Shown: positions 25,572 to 33,878, counted from the stretch's first letter. The stretch is 64,000 bases of DNA from Pedobacter nanyangensis (GCF_003313505.1 NZ_QMHO01000003.1:393364-457363); one strand, 5' to 3'. Translations and numbers: made by a program. Notes: generated by a model not told the origin, from the letters alone.

Positions 25572-26462
25572 ATGAGATTTTTAAAATTAAGCCTGCTGTT
25601 TTTATTGATTTCGGGCTTTGCTTACGCACAAAAATGGGAAGTTGGTAAAACCTATACCGACGATGAGAAATGGACAGAATTTACGGTTGGCAATATACCG
25701 TTGATTATCAGCGTGCCACACGGAGGAATTATTACACTTCCCCATGAAGCCGCTCGTGATTGCAAAGGCGCTGTTACGGTTACCGATTCAAAAACTATTG
25801 AACTGGCCAAGGAAATTGAAAAGGTATTTTTAGAAAAGTACCATGCCAGGCCATTTATTATCCTATCTAACCTCTCCAGAAAACACCTGGATCAAAACCG
25901 GGATATAGAGGAAGCCACTTGCGGTAATAAGGCATTGGAAAAAACCTGGCACCAATTTCATGATAATATAGATACCGCTATTGCCCTGGCCACCAAAAAA
26001 TTTGGCAAAGCGATATACATTGACCTACACGGACACGGGCATACCAAACAAAGGTTGGAACTGGGATATAATTTAACGGCAACCGATCTAAGAAAGCCAG
26101 ATGTTGAAAAAAATCAATTGGCAGAAAAATCTTCAGTGGCTAACCTGTTGGCATCCCAAAAAAACCTGGACCTGGTTCAACTACTTACTGGGGAAACCGC
26201 ATTTGGAACATTAATTACTTCCGCTGGATTTGACGCTGTGCCCGCTAAACAAGATATAGCTCCTTTGGAGGAAGACAAATATTTTAGCGGCGGGTACAAT
26301 ACCCGACGATACACTTCAATCAAATATCCGAATGTGTTTGGCTGGCAAATAGAGAGCAATTTTAAGGGGGTACGTGATGCCGCTGGCCGACCAGCATTTG
26401 CTAAAGCTTTTGTAGAAGTGATGGCCCAATATTTCAAAATACATCTGAACACCTCATTTTAA
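25572..26462 (+). CDS. Secreted protein related to N-formylglutamate amidohydrolase
   Basis: The 296-residue protein has a signal peptide ending GFAYAQ and the blocks of the N-formylglutamate amidohydrolase family: LIISVPHGGIITLP near residue 42, IILSNLSRKHLDQNRDIEEA near 97, IYIDLHGHGHTKQRLELGYN near 149, and IESNFKGVR near the C-terminus. The arrangement mirrors the lipoprotein at 10628-11572, but this one lacks a lipobox and keeps the canonical HGG. The gene is transcribed away from the beta-helix operon from a divergent promoter with the same putative ECF motif. It probably cleaves an amide or formyl substrate in the periplasm or outside; the exact substrate is unknown. Confidence 0.8.
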   Translation: MRFLKLSLLFLLISGFAYAQKWEVGKTYTDDEKWTEFTVGNIPLIISVPHGGIITLPHEAARDCKGAVTVTDSKTIELAKEIEKVFLEKYHARPFIILSNLSRKHLDQNRDIEEATCGNKALEKTWHQFHDNIDTAIALATKKFGKAIYIDLHGHGHTKQRLELGYNLTATDLRKPDVEKNQLAEKSSVANLLASQKNLDLVQLLTGETAFGTLITSAGFDAVPAKQDIAPLEEDKYFSGGYNTRRYTSIKYPNVFGWQIESNFKGVRDAAGRPAFAKAFVEVMAQYFKIHLNTSF

Positions 26463-26501
26463 TTTCATAAATCTTAAGCTTGAATTAAAAAGAAAATCAA
26501 T

Positions 26502-26551
26502 ATTCATCCTGTATAAGCATTTTAAATCATTAATCTTTATACAGGATGAAT
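26502..26551. other. 15-bp perfect inverted repeat after the amidohydrolase-like gene
   Basis: ATTCATCCTGTATAA (26502-26516) pairs perfectly with 26537-26551 across a 20-base loop. It follows the plus-strand stop by 40 bases. It has few G/C and no T-run directly after, so a terminator role is uncertain. Confidence 0.45.
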
Positions 26552-26581
26552 CAGATTATTTTAATGCTGAATGAAAAAACA

Positions 26582-26606
26582 AAAGCCCCAAGAATCTTGA
26601 GGCTTT
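26582..26606 (-). terminator. Terminator of the double-glycine peptide gene
   Basis: Minus strand AAAGCCTCAAGA, short loop, TTGGGGCTTT followed by TTGTTTTTT. It lies 21 bases after the small peptide stop and makes that gene a closed single-gene unit. Confidence 0.75.
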
Positions 26607-26626
26607 GTTCGTTCAACTTAATAAGT

Positions 26627-26809
26627 CTATTTCATTCCGCTACCACTGTTAGCACCTCCCTGACCAACTTTATAGCCAAAAATTTCAACCTCATCATCAT
26701 TCTCTTCAGCGTGGAAACCCGTGTTTCCGGTTCCACCTGTTATTCTTCTTTGTTCTTCCCTAGATAATTCAGTTAACTGTAAAAAAGGGAGTTCTTTGTG
26801 TTTTTCCAT
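26627..26809 (-). CDS. Orphan double-glycine leader peptide (natural-product-precursor-like)
   Basis: I place the start at 26809 (MEKHKELPFLQLTELSREEQ), 60 residues; the longer frame only adds translated A/T-rich DNA. The first 29 residues end in LSREEQRRITGG, the double-glycine leader form of Bacteroidota bacteriocin and natural-product precursors (the TIGR04149-like pattern, from memory). The remaining 31-residue core is acidic then Gly/Ser-rich, with no Cys, so lanthionine or disulfide chemistry is unlikely. No ABC peptidase-transporter, LanB/C or radical-SAM gene is visible nearby. It has its own terminator and sits between the SusCD locus and the str operon. Confidence 0.75.
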   Translation of the reverse strand: MEKHKELPFLQLTELSREEQRRITGGTGNTGFHAEENDDEVEIFGYKVGQGGANSGSGMK

Positions 26810-26973
26810 AATATTATGTTTTAGAATAATAAATATAAAGATTTTTAACAAGAAACATAACAAGCTAATAAATAAACACTTACACAAAAACACAAACTTC
26901 TCCCTTCTTAAAATACTTTCTACTATAATCATCATTTACTGAAGGCTCTTTGAATAAGGCAAAAAGCATTTAT

Positions 26974-27016
26974 AAAAAAGAAGCCCCGATTGACATTCAA
27001 TCGGGGCTTCTTTTTT
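26974..27016. terminator. Perfect 20-bp-stem bidirectional terminator after rpsJ
   Basis: Positions 26974-26993 and 26997-27016 are perfectly complementary with a 3-base loop; the stem core is GAAGCCCCGATTGA and both flanks are A/T runs. It ends the rpsL-rpsG-fusA-rpsJ unit 18 bases after the rpsJ stop, so little transcription should pass out of the str operon. Confidence 0.92.
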
Positions 27017-27034
27017 AGCGTTGTATTAAAATCA

Positions 27035-27340
27035 TTAAACTTTGATTTCTACTTCAACACCGCTAGGCAATTCAAGCTTCATTAAAGCATCAACTGTTTT
27101 TGAGTTTGAGCTATAAATATCTAAAAGACGTTTATAAGCACACAATTGGAACTGCTCACGAGCTTTTTTGTTTACGTGTGGTGAACGCAATACAGTGAAA
27201 ACTTTTTTCTCTGTTGGCAACGGAATAGGTCCGCTAACTACTGCGCCTGTAGGCTTTACAGTTTTTACGATTTTCTCAGCAGATTTATCTACCAAGTTAT
27301 AATCGTAAGATTTTAATTTGATTCTAATTCTTTGGCTCAT
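27035..27340 (-). CDS. rpsJ: 30S ribosomal protein S10
   Basis: S10 is a 30S head protein that also binds NusB in transcription antitermination. The 101-residue protein begins [25 protein letters not shown] and contains [28 protein letters not shown], both diagnostic. It is the last gene of the str operon here and is followed by a strong terminator. In many bacteria rplC comes directly next; here it is 21.5 kb away. Confidence 0.98.
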   Translation of the reverse strand: MSQRIRIKLKSYDYNLVDKSAEKIVKTVKPTGAVVSGPIPLPTEKKVFTVLRSPHVNKKAREQFQLCAYKRLLDIYSSNSKTVDALMKLELPSGVEVEIKV

Positions 27341-27410
27341 TTTATTTATTTAATTAAACCGATAGTTAGAGCTATTAATAACTAGCGGTGGATTTATTTT
27401 TTAAAGGTTA

Positions 27411-27476
27411 ATGGTTTAAGGTATAAGGCCTAGGGTTTAAAACCTATTACCTTACACCTTTTACCTAATACCTTAA
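27411..27476. repeat. Intergenic word repeat between fusA and rpsJ
   Basis: The spacer is made of variants of AAGGTATAAGG and its complement CCTTACACCTTTTACC. The 15-mer TTACCTTACACCTTT at 27447-27461 recurs exactly at 49606-49620 upstream of rplY. This looks like one family of scattered intergenic repeats. Confidence 0.6.
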
Positions 27477-29600
27477 TTAGTCTTCGATAGCTTTAACTCT
27501 ACCTTTAGATTTGGCTACAACCTCGTCTTGTACGTTACGAGGAGCTTCTGCGTAGTGATCAAACTCCATTGTAGAAGTTGCACGGCCCGAAGTGATGGTA
27601 CGCAACTGAGTTACATAACCAAACATTTCCGAAAGTGGCACGTGAGCTTTGATTACCTGTGCTCCGTTACGGGTATCCAAACCTTGCATTTGTCCACGAC
27701 GACGGTTCAAGTCACCCATTACATCACCCATGTTTTCTTCTGGAGTTAAAACTTCAATCTTCATGATTGGCTCCATCAATACTGGACGACACTTAGGCAA
27801 TGCCTCACGATAAGCCATTTTAGCAGCTAATTCGAAAGATAAAGCATCAGAGTCAACCGCGTGGAAAGATCCATCAATTAAACGAACTTTCATTCCCGAC
27901 AATGGATAACCAGCTAACACACCGTTGTTCATTGAACCTTCGAAACCTTTCTGAACTGAAGGGATGTACTCCTTAGGAATAGCACCACCTACAATTTCGT
28001 TAACGAATTGAAGCGGAGATTTAGAGTTATCGAAATCTTCGTCTGCTGGAGAAATCACCACTTTGATATCCGCAAACTTACCACGACCACCTGATTGTTT
28101 TTTGTAAACCTCACGGTGCTCGGTAGAACCATTGATAGATTCTTTGTAAGCTACTTGAGGAGCTCCTTGGTTAACTTCTACCTTAAACTCACGTTTCAAA
28201 CGGTCAATCAAGATATCTAAGTGAAGCTCTCCCATACCTGAAATTACTGTTTGACCAGTTTCTTGATCTGTTTTTACTACGAAAGTTGGATCCTCTTCAG
28301 CTAATTTACCTAAAGCAATACCCAATTTATCTACGTCAGCTTGAGTTTTTGGTTCAATCGCTAAACCGATAACTGGCTCAGGGAAAGTCATTGATTCTAA
28401 CACGATAGGGTGTTTTTCATCGCATAAAGTATCACCTGTTTTGATATCTTTAAAGCCTACTACAGCGCCAATATCACCAGCCTCGATAAAAGGAATTGGG
28501 TTTTGTTTGTTGGCGTGCATTTGGAAGATACGGGAAATACGCTCCTTGTTACCTGAACGGGTATTCAACACGTAAGAACCAGCTTCCAATTTACCAGAGT
28601 AAGCACGGATAAAGCATAAGCGGCCTACGAATGGGTCAGTAGCGATTTTGAAACCTAATGCTGCAAAAGGCTCGTTTACAGAAGGTTTACGAGAAATTTC
28701 TGCACCAGTATCAGGGTTGGTACCTTTTACCGCTTCTTGATCTAGTGGCGAAGGCAATAGCTCCATTACCAGATCCAACATTGTTTGTACACCTTTGTTT
28801 TTGAAAGATGAACCACAAACCATAGGAACGATAGCATTATCCAAAACAGCCGCACGCAATGCGTCCAAAATTTCACGCTCAGTTAATGAGTTCGGATCTT
28901 CGAAGAATTTCTCCATCAAAGACTCGTCATAAGAAGCTACTGCTTCCAATAATTTCTCACGATATTCAGCAACTTCGTCTACCATATCATCAGGAATTGG
29001 CACTTCGGTAAAGGTCATACCTTTATCGTGCTCGTTCCAAACAATACCACGGTTGTTGATCAAATCAACCACACCTTTAAAAGCATCTTCAGATCCGATT
29101 GGCAATTGCAAAGCAACCGCATCAGAACCCAACATGTCTTTAACTTGCTTAACAACTTTTAAGAAATCAGCACCTGAACGGTCCATTTTGTTAACGAAAC
29201 CAATACGAGGCACTTTGTAGTTATCCGCTAGTCTCCAGTTGGTTTCAGATTGAGGCTCAACACCATCAACGGCCGAAAACAAGAACACTAAGCCATCAAG
29301 TACACGTAAAGAACGGTTTACCTCTACGGTAAAGTCCACGTGTCCAGGAGTATCGATAACGTTTACTTGGTATTTGTTATTACGGTAGTTCCAGAAAACG
29401 GTGGTAGCAGCAGAAGTGATGGTTATACCACGTTCAGCCTCTTGTACCATCCAGTCCATGGTTGATGCACCCTCGTGTACCTCGCCAATTTTGTGGTTTA
29501 CACCAGCATAATAAAGAATACGCTCGGTAGTAGTTGTTTTACCAGCATCGATGTGGGCAGCGATACCAATATTTCTTGTAAATTTTAAATCTCTTGACAT
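27477..29600 (-). CDS. fusA: Translation elongation factor G
   Basis: EF-G is the GTPase that moves tRNAs and mRNA through the ribosome. The 707-residue protein has the G1 P-loop [17 protein letters not shown] near residues 15-31, the switch region [12 protein letters not shown] near 54-65, DTPGHVDF near 83-90 and [10 protein letters not shown] near 137. It then has domains II to V, including the C-terminal [28 protein letters not shown]. Its length is typical of main bacterial EF-G. It lies between rpsG and rpsJ, with repeat-like spacers on both sides. Confidence 0.99.
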   Translation of the reverse strand: MSRDLKFTRNIGIAAHIDAGKTTTTERILYYAGVNHKIGEVHEGASTMDWMVQEAERGITITSAATTVFWNYRNNKYQVNVIDTPGHVDFTVEVNRSLRVLDGLVFLFSAVDGVEPQSETNWRLADNYKVPRIGFVNKMDRSGADFLKVVKQVKDMLGSDAVALQLPIGSEDAFKGVVDLINNRGIVWNEHDKGMTFTEVPIPDDMVDEVAEYREKLLEAVASYDESLMEKFFEDPNSLTEREILDALRAAVLDNAIVPMVCGSSFKNKGVQTMLDLVMELLPSPLDQEAVKGTNPDTGAEISRKPSVNEPFAALGFKIATDPFVGRLCFIRAYSGKLEAGSYVLNTRSGNKERISRIFQMHANKQNPIPFIEAGDIGAVVGFKDIKTGDTLCDEKHPIVLESMTFPEPVIGLAIEPKTQADVDKLGIALGKLAEEDPTFVVKTDQETGQTVISGMGELHLDILIDRLKREFKVEVNQGAPQVAYKESINGSTEHREVYKKQSGGRGKFADIKVVISPADEDFDNSKSPLQFVNEIVGGAIPKEYIPSVQKGFEGSMNNGVLAGYPLSGMKVRLIDGSFHAVDSDALSFELAAKMAYREALPKCRPVLMEPIMKIEVLTPEENMGDVMGDLNRRRGQMQGLDTRNGAQVIKAHVPLSEMFGYVTQLRTITSGRATSTMEFDHYAEAPRNVQDEVVAKSKGRVKAIED

Positions 29601-29615
29601 CTTGTTTTGATATAT

Positions 29616-29676
29616 GATTACACCGATTAAAAGATTTCACAGATATCAATCAGTGTAATCCGAAAACCAGTGTAAT
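29616..29676. repeat. GATTACAC-type inverted repeat between rpsG and fusA
   Basis: GATTACACCGATT (29616-29628) pairs with AATCAGTGTAATC (29648-29660) with one mismatch, and CAGTGTAATC recurs at 29668-29676. Words of this GATTACAC-GTGTAATC type are, as I recall, scattered through Bacteroidota intergenic DNA. It lies inside an operon, so it would be transcribed as a hairpin. Confidence 0.6.
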
Positions 29677-29689
29677 CAATTTATTTTTC

Positions 29690-30157
29690 TTAGAATCTGA
29701 AGTGTGAAAACGCCTTATTAGCTTCAGCCATTTTGTGCGTATCCTCTTTTTTCTTAACTGCTGCACCTTCGCCTTTAGCCGCTGATACCATTTCAGCTGC
29801 CAATTTTTCCTTCATGGTTTTTTCACCACGCTTACGCGAATAGTTGATCAACCATTTCATCCCTAAAGCAGTTTTACGCTCTGGACGCACCTCTGTAGGC
29901 ACTTGGAAGTTTGCACCACCCACACGGCGAGATTTAACCTCTACAGCAGGGCTGATGTTTGCTAATGCACGTTTGAAGATTTCTAATCCATTCTCTCCAG
30001 ATTTTTTCTCTGCCAATTCTACAGCATCGTAAAAAATCGCATAAGCGATAGATTTTTTACCATCAAACATCATGTTGTTTACAAATCTTGTAACCTGAAC
30101 ATCATTAAATTTAGGATCAGGAAGAATGATTCTTTTCTTTGGTTTTGCTTTTCTCAT
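29690..30157 (-). CDS. rpsG: 30S ribosomal protein S7
   Basis: S7 starts assembly of the 30S head and binds mRNA at the E site. The 155-residue product begins [30 protein letters not shown] and contains [29 protein letters not shown] near residues 67-95, both family hallmarks. It is of normal length. It is 18 bases after rpsL, and the spacer holds a perfect AGGAGG at ideal distance. Confidence 0.98.
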   Translation of the reverse strand: MRKAKPKKRIILPDPKFNDVQVTRFVNNMMFDGKKSIAYAIFYDAVELAEKKSGENGLEIFKRALANISPAVEVKSRRVGGANFQVPTEVRPERKTALGMKWLINYSRKRGEKTMKEKLAAEMVSAAKGEGAAVKKKEDTHKMAEANKAFSHFRF

Positions 30158-30166
30158 TTCTATTGT

Positions 30167-30172
30167 CCTCCT
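30167..30172 (-). promoter_or_regulatory. Perfect Shine-Dalgarno site of rpsG
   Basis: AGGAGG on the minus strand lies nine bases before the rpsG ATG. This is the full complement of the 16S anti-SD core and is rare in Bacteroidota, where translation is usually SD-independent. Confidence 0.8.
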
Positions 30173-30175
30173 AAA

Positions 30176-30589
30176 TTATTTCTTTTTACCTTTTGCTGGT
30201 GCTGCAGCTGCCTGTCCTGGTTTAGGGCGCTTAGTACCATATTTACTACGACGTTGGTTACGACCAGCTACACCTGATGTATCTAGCGCACCACGGATGA
30301 TGTGGTAACGTACACCTGGTAAATCTTTCACACGACCACCACGGATTAATACGATAGAGTGCTCCTGTAAGTTGTGGCCTTCACCTGGAATGTAGGCATT
30401 CACCTCTTTACCATTGGTTAAACGTACACGGGCAACTTTACGCATTGCAGAGTTTGGTTTCTTAGGGGTAGTGGTGTATACACGGGTACACACGCCTCTT
30501 CGCTGTGGACAGCTGTCCAACGCTGGAGATTTACTCTTAAACTCCAGTGCTACTCTACCTTTTCTAACTAATTGTTGAATGGTTGGCAT
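30176..30589 (-). CDS. rpsL: 30S ribosomal protein S12
   Basis: S12 controls decoding accuracy and is the classic streptomycin target. The 137-residue protein has [23 protein letters not shown] near residues 40-62, with Lys43 of that motif in the wild-type (sensitive) state, and [33 protein letters not shown] near 70-102. A C-terminal extension [13 protein letters not shown] follows the conserved end. It is the first gene of the str operon and has its own promoter 78 bases upstream. Confidence 0.98.
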   Translation of the reverse strand: MPTIQQLVRKGRVALEFKSKSPALDSCPQRRGVCTRVYTTTPKKPNSAMRKVARVRLTNGKEVNAYIPGEGHNLQEHSIVLIRGGRVKDLPGVRYHIIRGALDTSGVAGRNQRRSKYGTKRPKPGQAAAAPAKGKKK

Positions 30590-30666
30590 TTCTTGCTTTT
30601 TGTTTCTATTATTTGTTTAATTTCCTTGCCGTTAGCAGTTTACAACTAGCCTACATTAAGGGACTG

Positions 30667-30697
30667 CAAAAGTAGAACAATTTCTTTTAACTATCAA
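30667..30697 (-). promoter_or_regulatory. Housekeeping promoter of the str operon (rpsL)
   Basis: TTG (30695-30697), 20 bases, TACTTTTG (30667-30674) on the minus strand, matching the Bacteroidota consensus. The start should be near 30662, giving a leader of about 73 nt. Confidence 0.75.
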
Positions 30698-30813
30698 GAG
30701 GTTACGGCAAAAAATTTCCAATTTAAAAATCACTTAACATAAATTTTGCCTCAACTTAAAACAGCGGCGCATTTTAAAGGCGAAACAATGGCTGTAGTTC
30801 TTTGCCAACCAGG

Positions 30814-31000
30814 CTAATTCCATGCCTTTTTAGTAAACTTTACTTCCGTTGCATCCAGGGCAATGTCGTTAACACAATAATCAGTGCACATGCCAAAAGA
30901 GGTTCCGTAACCTATCTCCCCCACGTCGGCATTTCCATCCTTTTTAGAAACCGCCATGGCAAATCCTATCCAAAACAAGTGTATTTTTCATTCTTTTCAT
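30814..31000 (-). pseudogene. Relic of a small secreted YGTSFGMC-type protein gene
   Basis: An ATG at 31000 opens MKRMKNTLVLDRI, which looks like the start of a signal peptide, but stops after 18 codons. In the next frame, from 30957 to the stop at 30814, 47 residues read AVSKKDGNADVG, then EIGYGTSFGMCTDYCVNDIA and VKFTKKAWN. From memory, secreted or lipoprotein families in this phylum carry YGTSFGxCxGYC followed by a tryptophan-containing strand and another 60 or so residues. Here the signal peptide and the C-terminal part are missing, so I read it as a shifted and truncated remnant. It could instead be a genuine 47-residue protein. Confidence 0.4.
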
Positions 31001-31053
31001 CTGTTTAAAACAATACGCTTGATCTATCTCAAACGTCTCAAAAGATTTAGCAA

Positions 31054-31061
31054 TACTTTTG
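31054..31061 (+). promoter_or_regulatory. Possible -7 box of the orphan histidine kinase gene
   Basis: TACTTTTG on the plus strand matches TAnnTTTG 67 bases before the ATG. No TTG was found at the normal -33 distance. Confidence 0.35.
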
Positions 31062-31128
31062 GGAATGAAACGGTTACTTTTTATATATTTAACTTATAAA
31101 CCTAAAACCGCTCTCCTACTACGCTCAG

Positions 31129-32541
31129 ATGAATGTTGTTGTAAAACCAACCAAACGTATTATATATAATTATGTAATATGCATATTTATTTCTATTGCC
31201 CTAATTGTTAGCCTGAACCATTATGGACTTAAGGCCATAGATGGGATTAGGGCCTTTACCTCAGGAGAGTCTATTTACATGAAGGCGCAGCAAGAGGCCT
31301 CCAGACAGCTCACCAATTATGTCTTTACCTCAAACCCATCCTACTACGCCAATTTCTTAGCACAGCTTCAGGTCCCTATCAACGATAGTTTGGCGAGAAT
31401 TTCCCTGGATAGGAACCTGAATCAAGCCATTGTAAAAAAACATTTATTGCTTGGCAAAAATATCCCCGAAGATGTGGACAATATCATTTGGGTTTACAGG
31501 AACTTCAAATCGCTATCGCAGTTCGAAAAAGCTATTACTATTTGGAAAGCGGCCGACCAGCTTGTGATCAGCCTTGAAAAACAGGGAAAAGACATAGACC
31601 GGCTCATCAAGCACAAAACTATCCTCAGTTTGTACGAAAAGGAACAACTGGCACTTGCCATTGATGAAACCTGCAAACTGCTTACTCAAAAAGGAAACGA
31701 GTTTGACGAAACTTTAACGGAAAACTCAAGATTGGTAAATAAAACGGTACTTACCATCAACACCTTGATGGCCTTCATTGTCTTTATCTGCATTGTAGGT
31801 ATTTCCGTAAAGTACATCCACAAACTTTCGGTGTTACAAAAAGATACCATGGCCCAAAACAAGGCGCTTATTAAAACCAATGAGGAGCTGGACCTTTTTA
31901 CCCATAGCGTTTCGCACGACCTGCGGTCGCCCATTACTTCGCTAATGGGCATTATTGCATTGGCCGAAGTAGAACAGGACCCACAGCAACGCCATCAATA
32001 CTTTTCGTTGATGAAGCGGATCCTTTTCAGACAGGATGATTTCATCCTAAAAATCATTCAGTTCTCCAAAAACAACAGGACAGACCTACACATCGAGGAA
32101 ATACATTTACCCTCCTTTTTCCTGCATCTTTCCCAAGACCTTGAACATAGTGGCGACATCAAGATTGACCTTAAGCTTGATGTGGAAGACACGACTATCT
32201 CTATTGATGCCTTTAGGCTGGACATCATTTGCAGAAATCTGATTTCAAATGCCATTAAGTACGCAGATCCCAATAAAGAAAAAGCATTTATCAGCATTTC
32301 TGGTGAAGTTGCCCACGGCATATTGCGCTTAACATTTGAAGATAACGGCATTGGAATTAAGCAGGAGCACCAAGCTAAAATATTCAATATGTTTTACGTA
32401 ACCACCCATCACAACAAGGGTAGTGGCATAGGGCTTTACTTGGTTAAAGAAATGATCAATAAATTAGATGGAGAAATCAATGTGCATTCTGCTAATGGTG
32501 TAGGAAGTACGTTTTCTGTAAAAATTCCTACGCTGGTTTAA
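31129..32541 (+). CDS. Membrane sensor histidine kinase without linked regulator
   Basis: The 470-residue protein has a membrane helix at about residues 12-31, an extracytoplasmic helical region (about 32-205) of no recognised family, and a second membrane helix at about 206-227. A coiled linker leads to the HisKA helix with SHDLRSPITSL (phospho-acceptor His263), then the ATPase with NLISNAIKYADP, DNGIGI and GSGIGLYLVKEM. The SHDLRSP form is common in phytochrome-like and Bacteroidota kinases. No response regulator is adjacent, so the partner is elsewhere. Its stop codon abuts that of the convergent gene at 32542. Confidence 0.9.
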   Translation: MNVVVKPTKRIIYNYVICIFISIALIVSLNHYGLKAIDGIRAFTSGESIYMKAQQEASRQLTNYVFTSNPSYYANFLAQLQVPINDSLARISLDRNLNQAIVKKHLLLGKNIPEDVDNIIWVYRNFKSLSQFEKAITIWKAADQLVISLEKQGKDIDRLIKHKTILSLYEKEQLALAIDETCKLLTQKGNEFDETLTENSRLVNKTVLTINTLMAFIVFICIVGISVKYIHKLSVLQKDTMAQNKALIKTNEELDLFTHSVSHDLRSPITSLMGIIALAEVEQDPQQRHQYFSLMKRILFRQDDFILKIIQFSKNNRTDLHIEEIHLPSFFLHLSQDLEHSGDIKIDLKLDVEDTTISIDAFRLDIICRNLISNAIKYADPNKEKAFISISGEVAHGILRLTFEDNGIGIKQEHQAKIFNMFYVTTHHNKGSGIGLYLVKEMINKLDGEINVHSANGVGSTFSVKIPTLV

Positions 32542-32724
32542 TCATTTCTTGATCGTAATCACTCGGCCGGTAACCAGGGTAAAGCTGTAGATACGGTATA
32601 AACCATCATCAACCATGGATATACTTTCTACCAAGCCGGTTTTGCTAAACGTATCGGTTACCAGGTCGCCCTCTTTGATATCGTTAAGCACTTCTGAGGG
32701 GGTTTCTTCGGTCAGTCTAATCAT
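32542..32724 (-). CDS. Small conserved-looking protein of unknown function
   Basis: The 60-residue product is acidic, soluble and without signal peptide. The segment DIKEGDLVTDTFSKTGLVESISMVDDGLYRIYSFTLVTG reads like a small beta-barrel/SH3-like fold. The gene starts 3 bases after the PagL-like gene's stop on the same strand, supporting co-expression. Its stop directly abuts the convergent histidine kinase stop. I do not recognise the family. Confidence 0.65.
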   Translation of the reverse strand: MIRLTEETPSEVLNDIKEGDLVTDTFSKTGLVESISMVDDGLYRIYSFTLVTGRVITIKK

Positions 32725-32727
32725 TGT

Positions 32728-33843
32728 TTATTTGGTAAACATTAATCCAAAGCCTACATAATCGGCTTCGGTTTGATGAATGTATATTTTTGATTGTAGG
32801 CCCAACCAGCTGTTCAATTTATATTTGGCCCCGGCAGTCCAATAGGTTTTAACGGGCAATAAGCTATTGTAGTGTATATAGTAGCCATATTTTGCCATAA
32901 AGGCGAGCCTGCCCATCCATAAATCTGGTCCAATGGCAGCCCCCACACGCCATCTGTCGAAAGACGAGGCCTTCGACTGATAAGTTTCCAGATTACGTTG
33001 GGGGTCGTATATTGTATGATAATAAACGGCATCCACACCTGCGCCTAAACCTAGATATGAGGTTAAACGATAGTTATATCCGCCGTAAATACCCGTCCGA
33101 TACAAACCATCCCTACTTTGAAATACCCCTCTTCGGCCAACATTGATTCCCAAATCAAAAGTGTGCTTTTTGTAGTCCTCGCCTGCAAACGAAGGTGCTT
33201 CTGCTTCAACATTATTGTTTAACGCCCGGGTTACGCTCAAGCCTATACTCACGGTATTCAATCCATTATTTGGCACCCTACTACCTCCGTTCGAATAGTG
33301 CAGCACATCAAGATTTGCTGAAACAGCCGTTTTTTCGCCGATAGGCACACTGGCCTTTAAACCGGCTTTGAGCCCAAAATTAAGGCGGCTACCTACAATA
33401 GGGTTTTGGTTGCTAAACCAAGATTGGCCAGCATACAATATGCCAAAACCTGGGGTAAATGCCAGCTCAGCCTTACTTACCTGGAGCAGCGGGAAAGTTA
33501 GCCCGCCAAGTAAACCATAGGTGTCTCCAAACTCGCCCTTTTGCGGATTTGCAGTTCGGGTTACATTGCCCATGCGCTTGTAGTTGAAAATAACATCAAT
33601 GCTTTTTATCCCCAAGTCACTTGACCATTTTTGTGGCTTTCTGTTCACGTTATAGTGGTAAATAAGCTCCCCGCCATAGGCACTTCCCTGTAGAAAATTT
33701 TTGTTGGCACTGAAATTATCAATAGATCGCTGCAGGTTCAACTCTAAACTATGCGCATTGTTTTGAGCGCTAACGGTAAACACGCCGATCACAAATACGA
33801 GCAGCGTGACATGGCTTAGCAATCGGCAAGAACGGAAAGACAT
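32728..33843 (-). CDS. PagL-like outer-membrane lipid A deacylase / acyloxyacyl hydrolase
   Basis: PagL removes the 3-O acyl chain of lipid A in the outer membrane. I start it at 33843 (MSFRSCRLLSHVTLLVFVIG), 371 residues with a signal peptide ending VSAQ. The block LDVLHYSNGGSRVPNNGLNTVSIG near residues 180-203 matches the PagL catalytic pattern, H-x-S-N followed by N-x-G-x-N. The remaining strands alternate like a beta-barrel. It is twice the length of Pseudomonas PagL, with a second barrel-like half after residue 210. A TAnnTTTG box lies at 33867-33874. Confidence 0.75.
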   Translation of the reverse strand: MSFRSCRLLSHVTLLVFVIGVFTVSAQNNAHSLELNLQRSIDNFSANKNFLQGSAYGGELIYHYNVNRKPQKWSSDLGIKSIDVIFNYKRMGNVTRTANPQKGEFGDTYGLLGGLTFPLLQVSKAELAFTPGFGILYAGQSWFSNQNPIVGSRLNFGLKAGLKASVPIGEKTAVSANLDVLHYSNGGSRVPNNGLNTVSIGLSVTRALNNNVEAEAPSFAGEDYKKHTFDLGINVGRRGVFQSRDGLYRTGIYGGYNYRLTSYLGLGAGVDAVYYHTIYDPQRNLETYQSKASSFDRWRVGAAIGPDLWMGRLAFMAKYGYYIHYNSLLPVKTYWTAGAKYKLNSWLGLQSKIYIHQTEADYVGFGLMFTK

Positions 33844-33866
33844 TGTTTTGAAGGGTTTATATTGCC

Positions 33867-33874
33867 CAAAAATA
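33867..33874 (-). promoter_or_regulatory. Possible -7 box of the PagL-like gene
   Basis: TATTTTTG on the minus strand fits TAnnTTTG and lies 23 bases before the ATG at 33843. The upstream half would fall inside the ThuA gene and shows no clear TTG. Confidence 0.35.
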
Positions 33875-33878
33875 TAAA

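Noticed and set aside
30802..31008. 68-codon frame on the plus strand upstream of the histidine kinase
   Set aside because: No family features; the minus strand over the same DNA reads as a more convincing gene relic.
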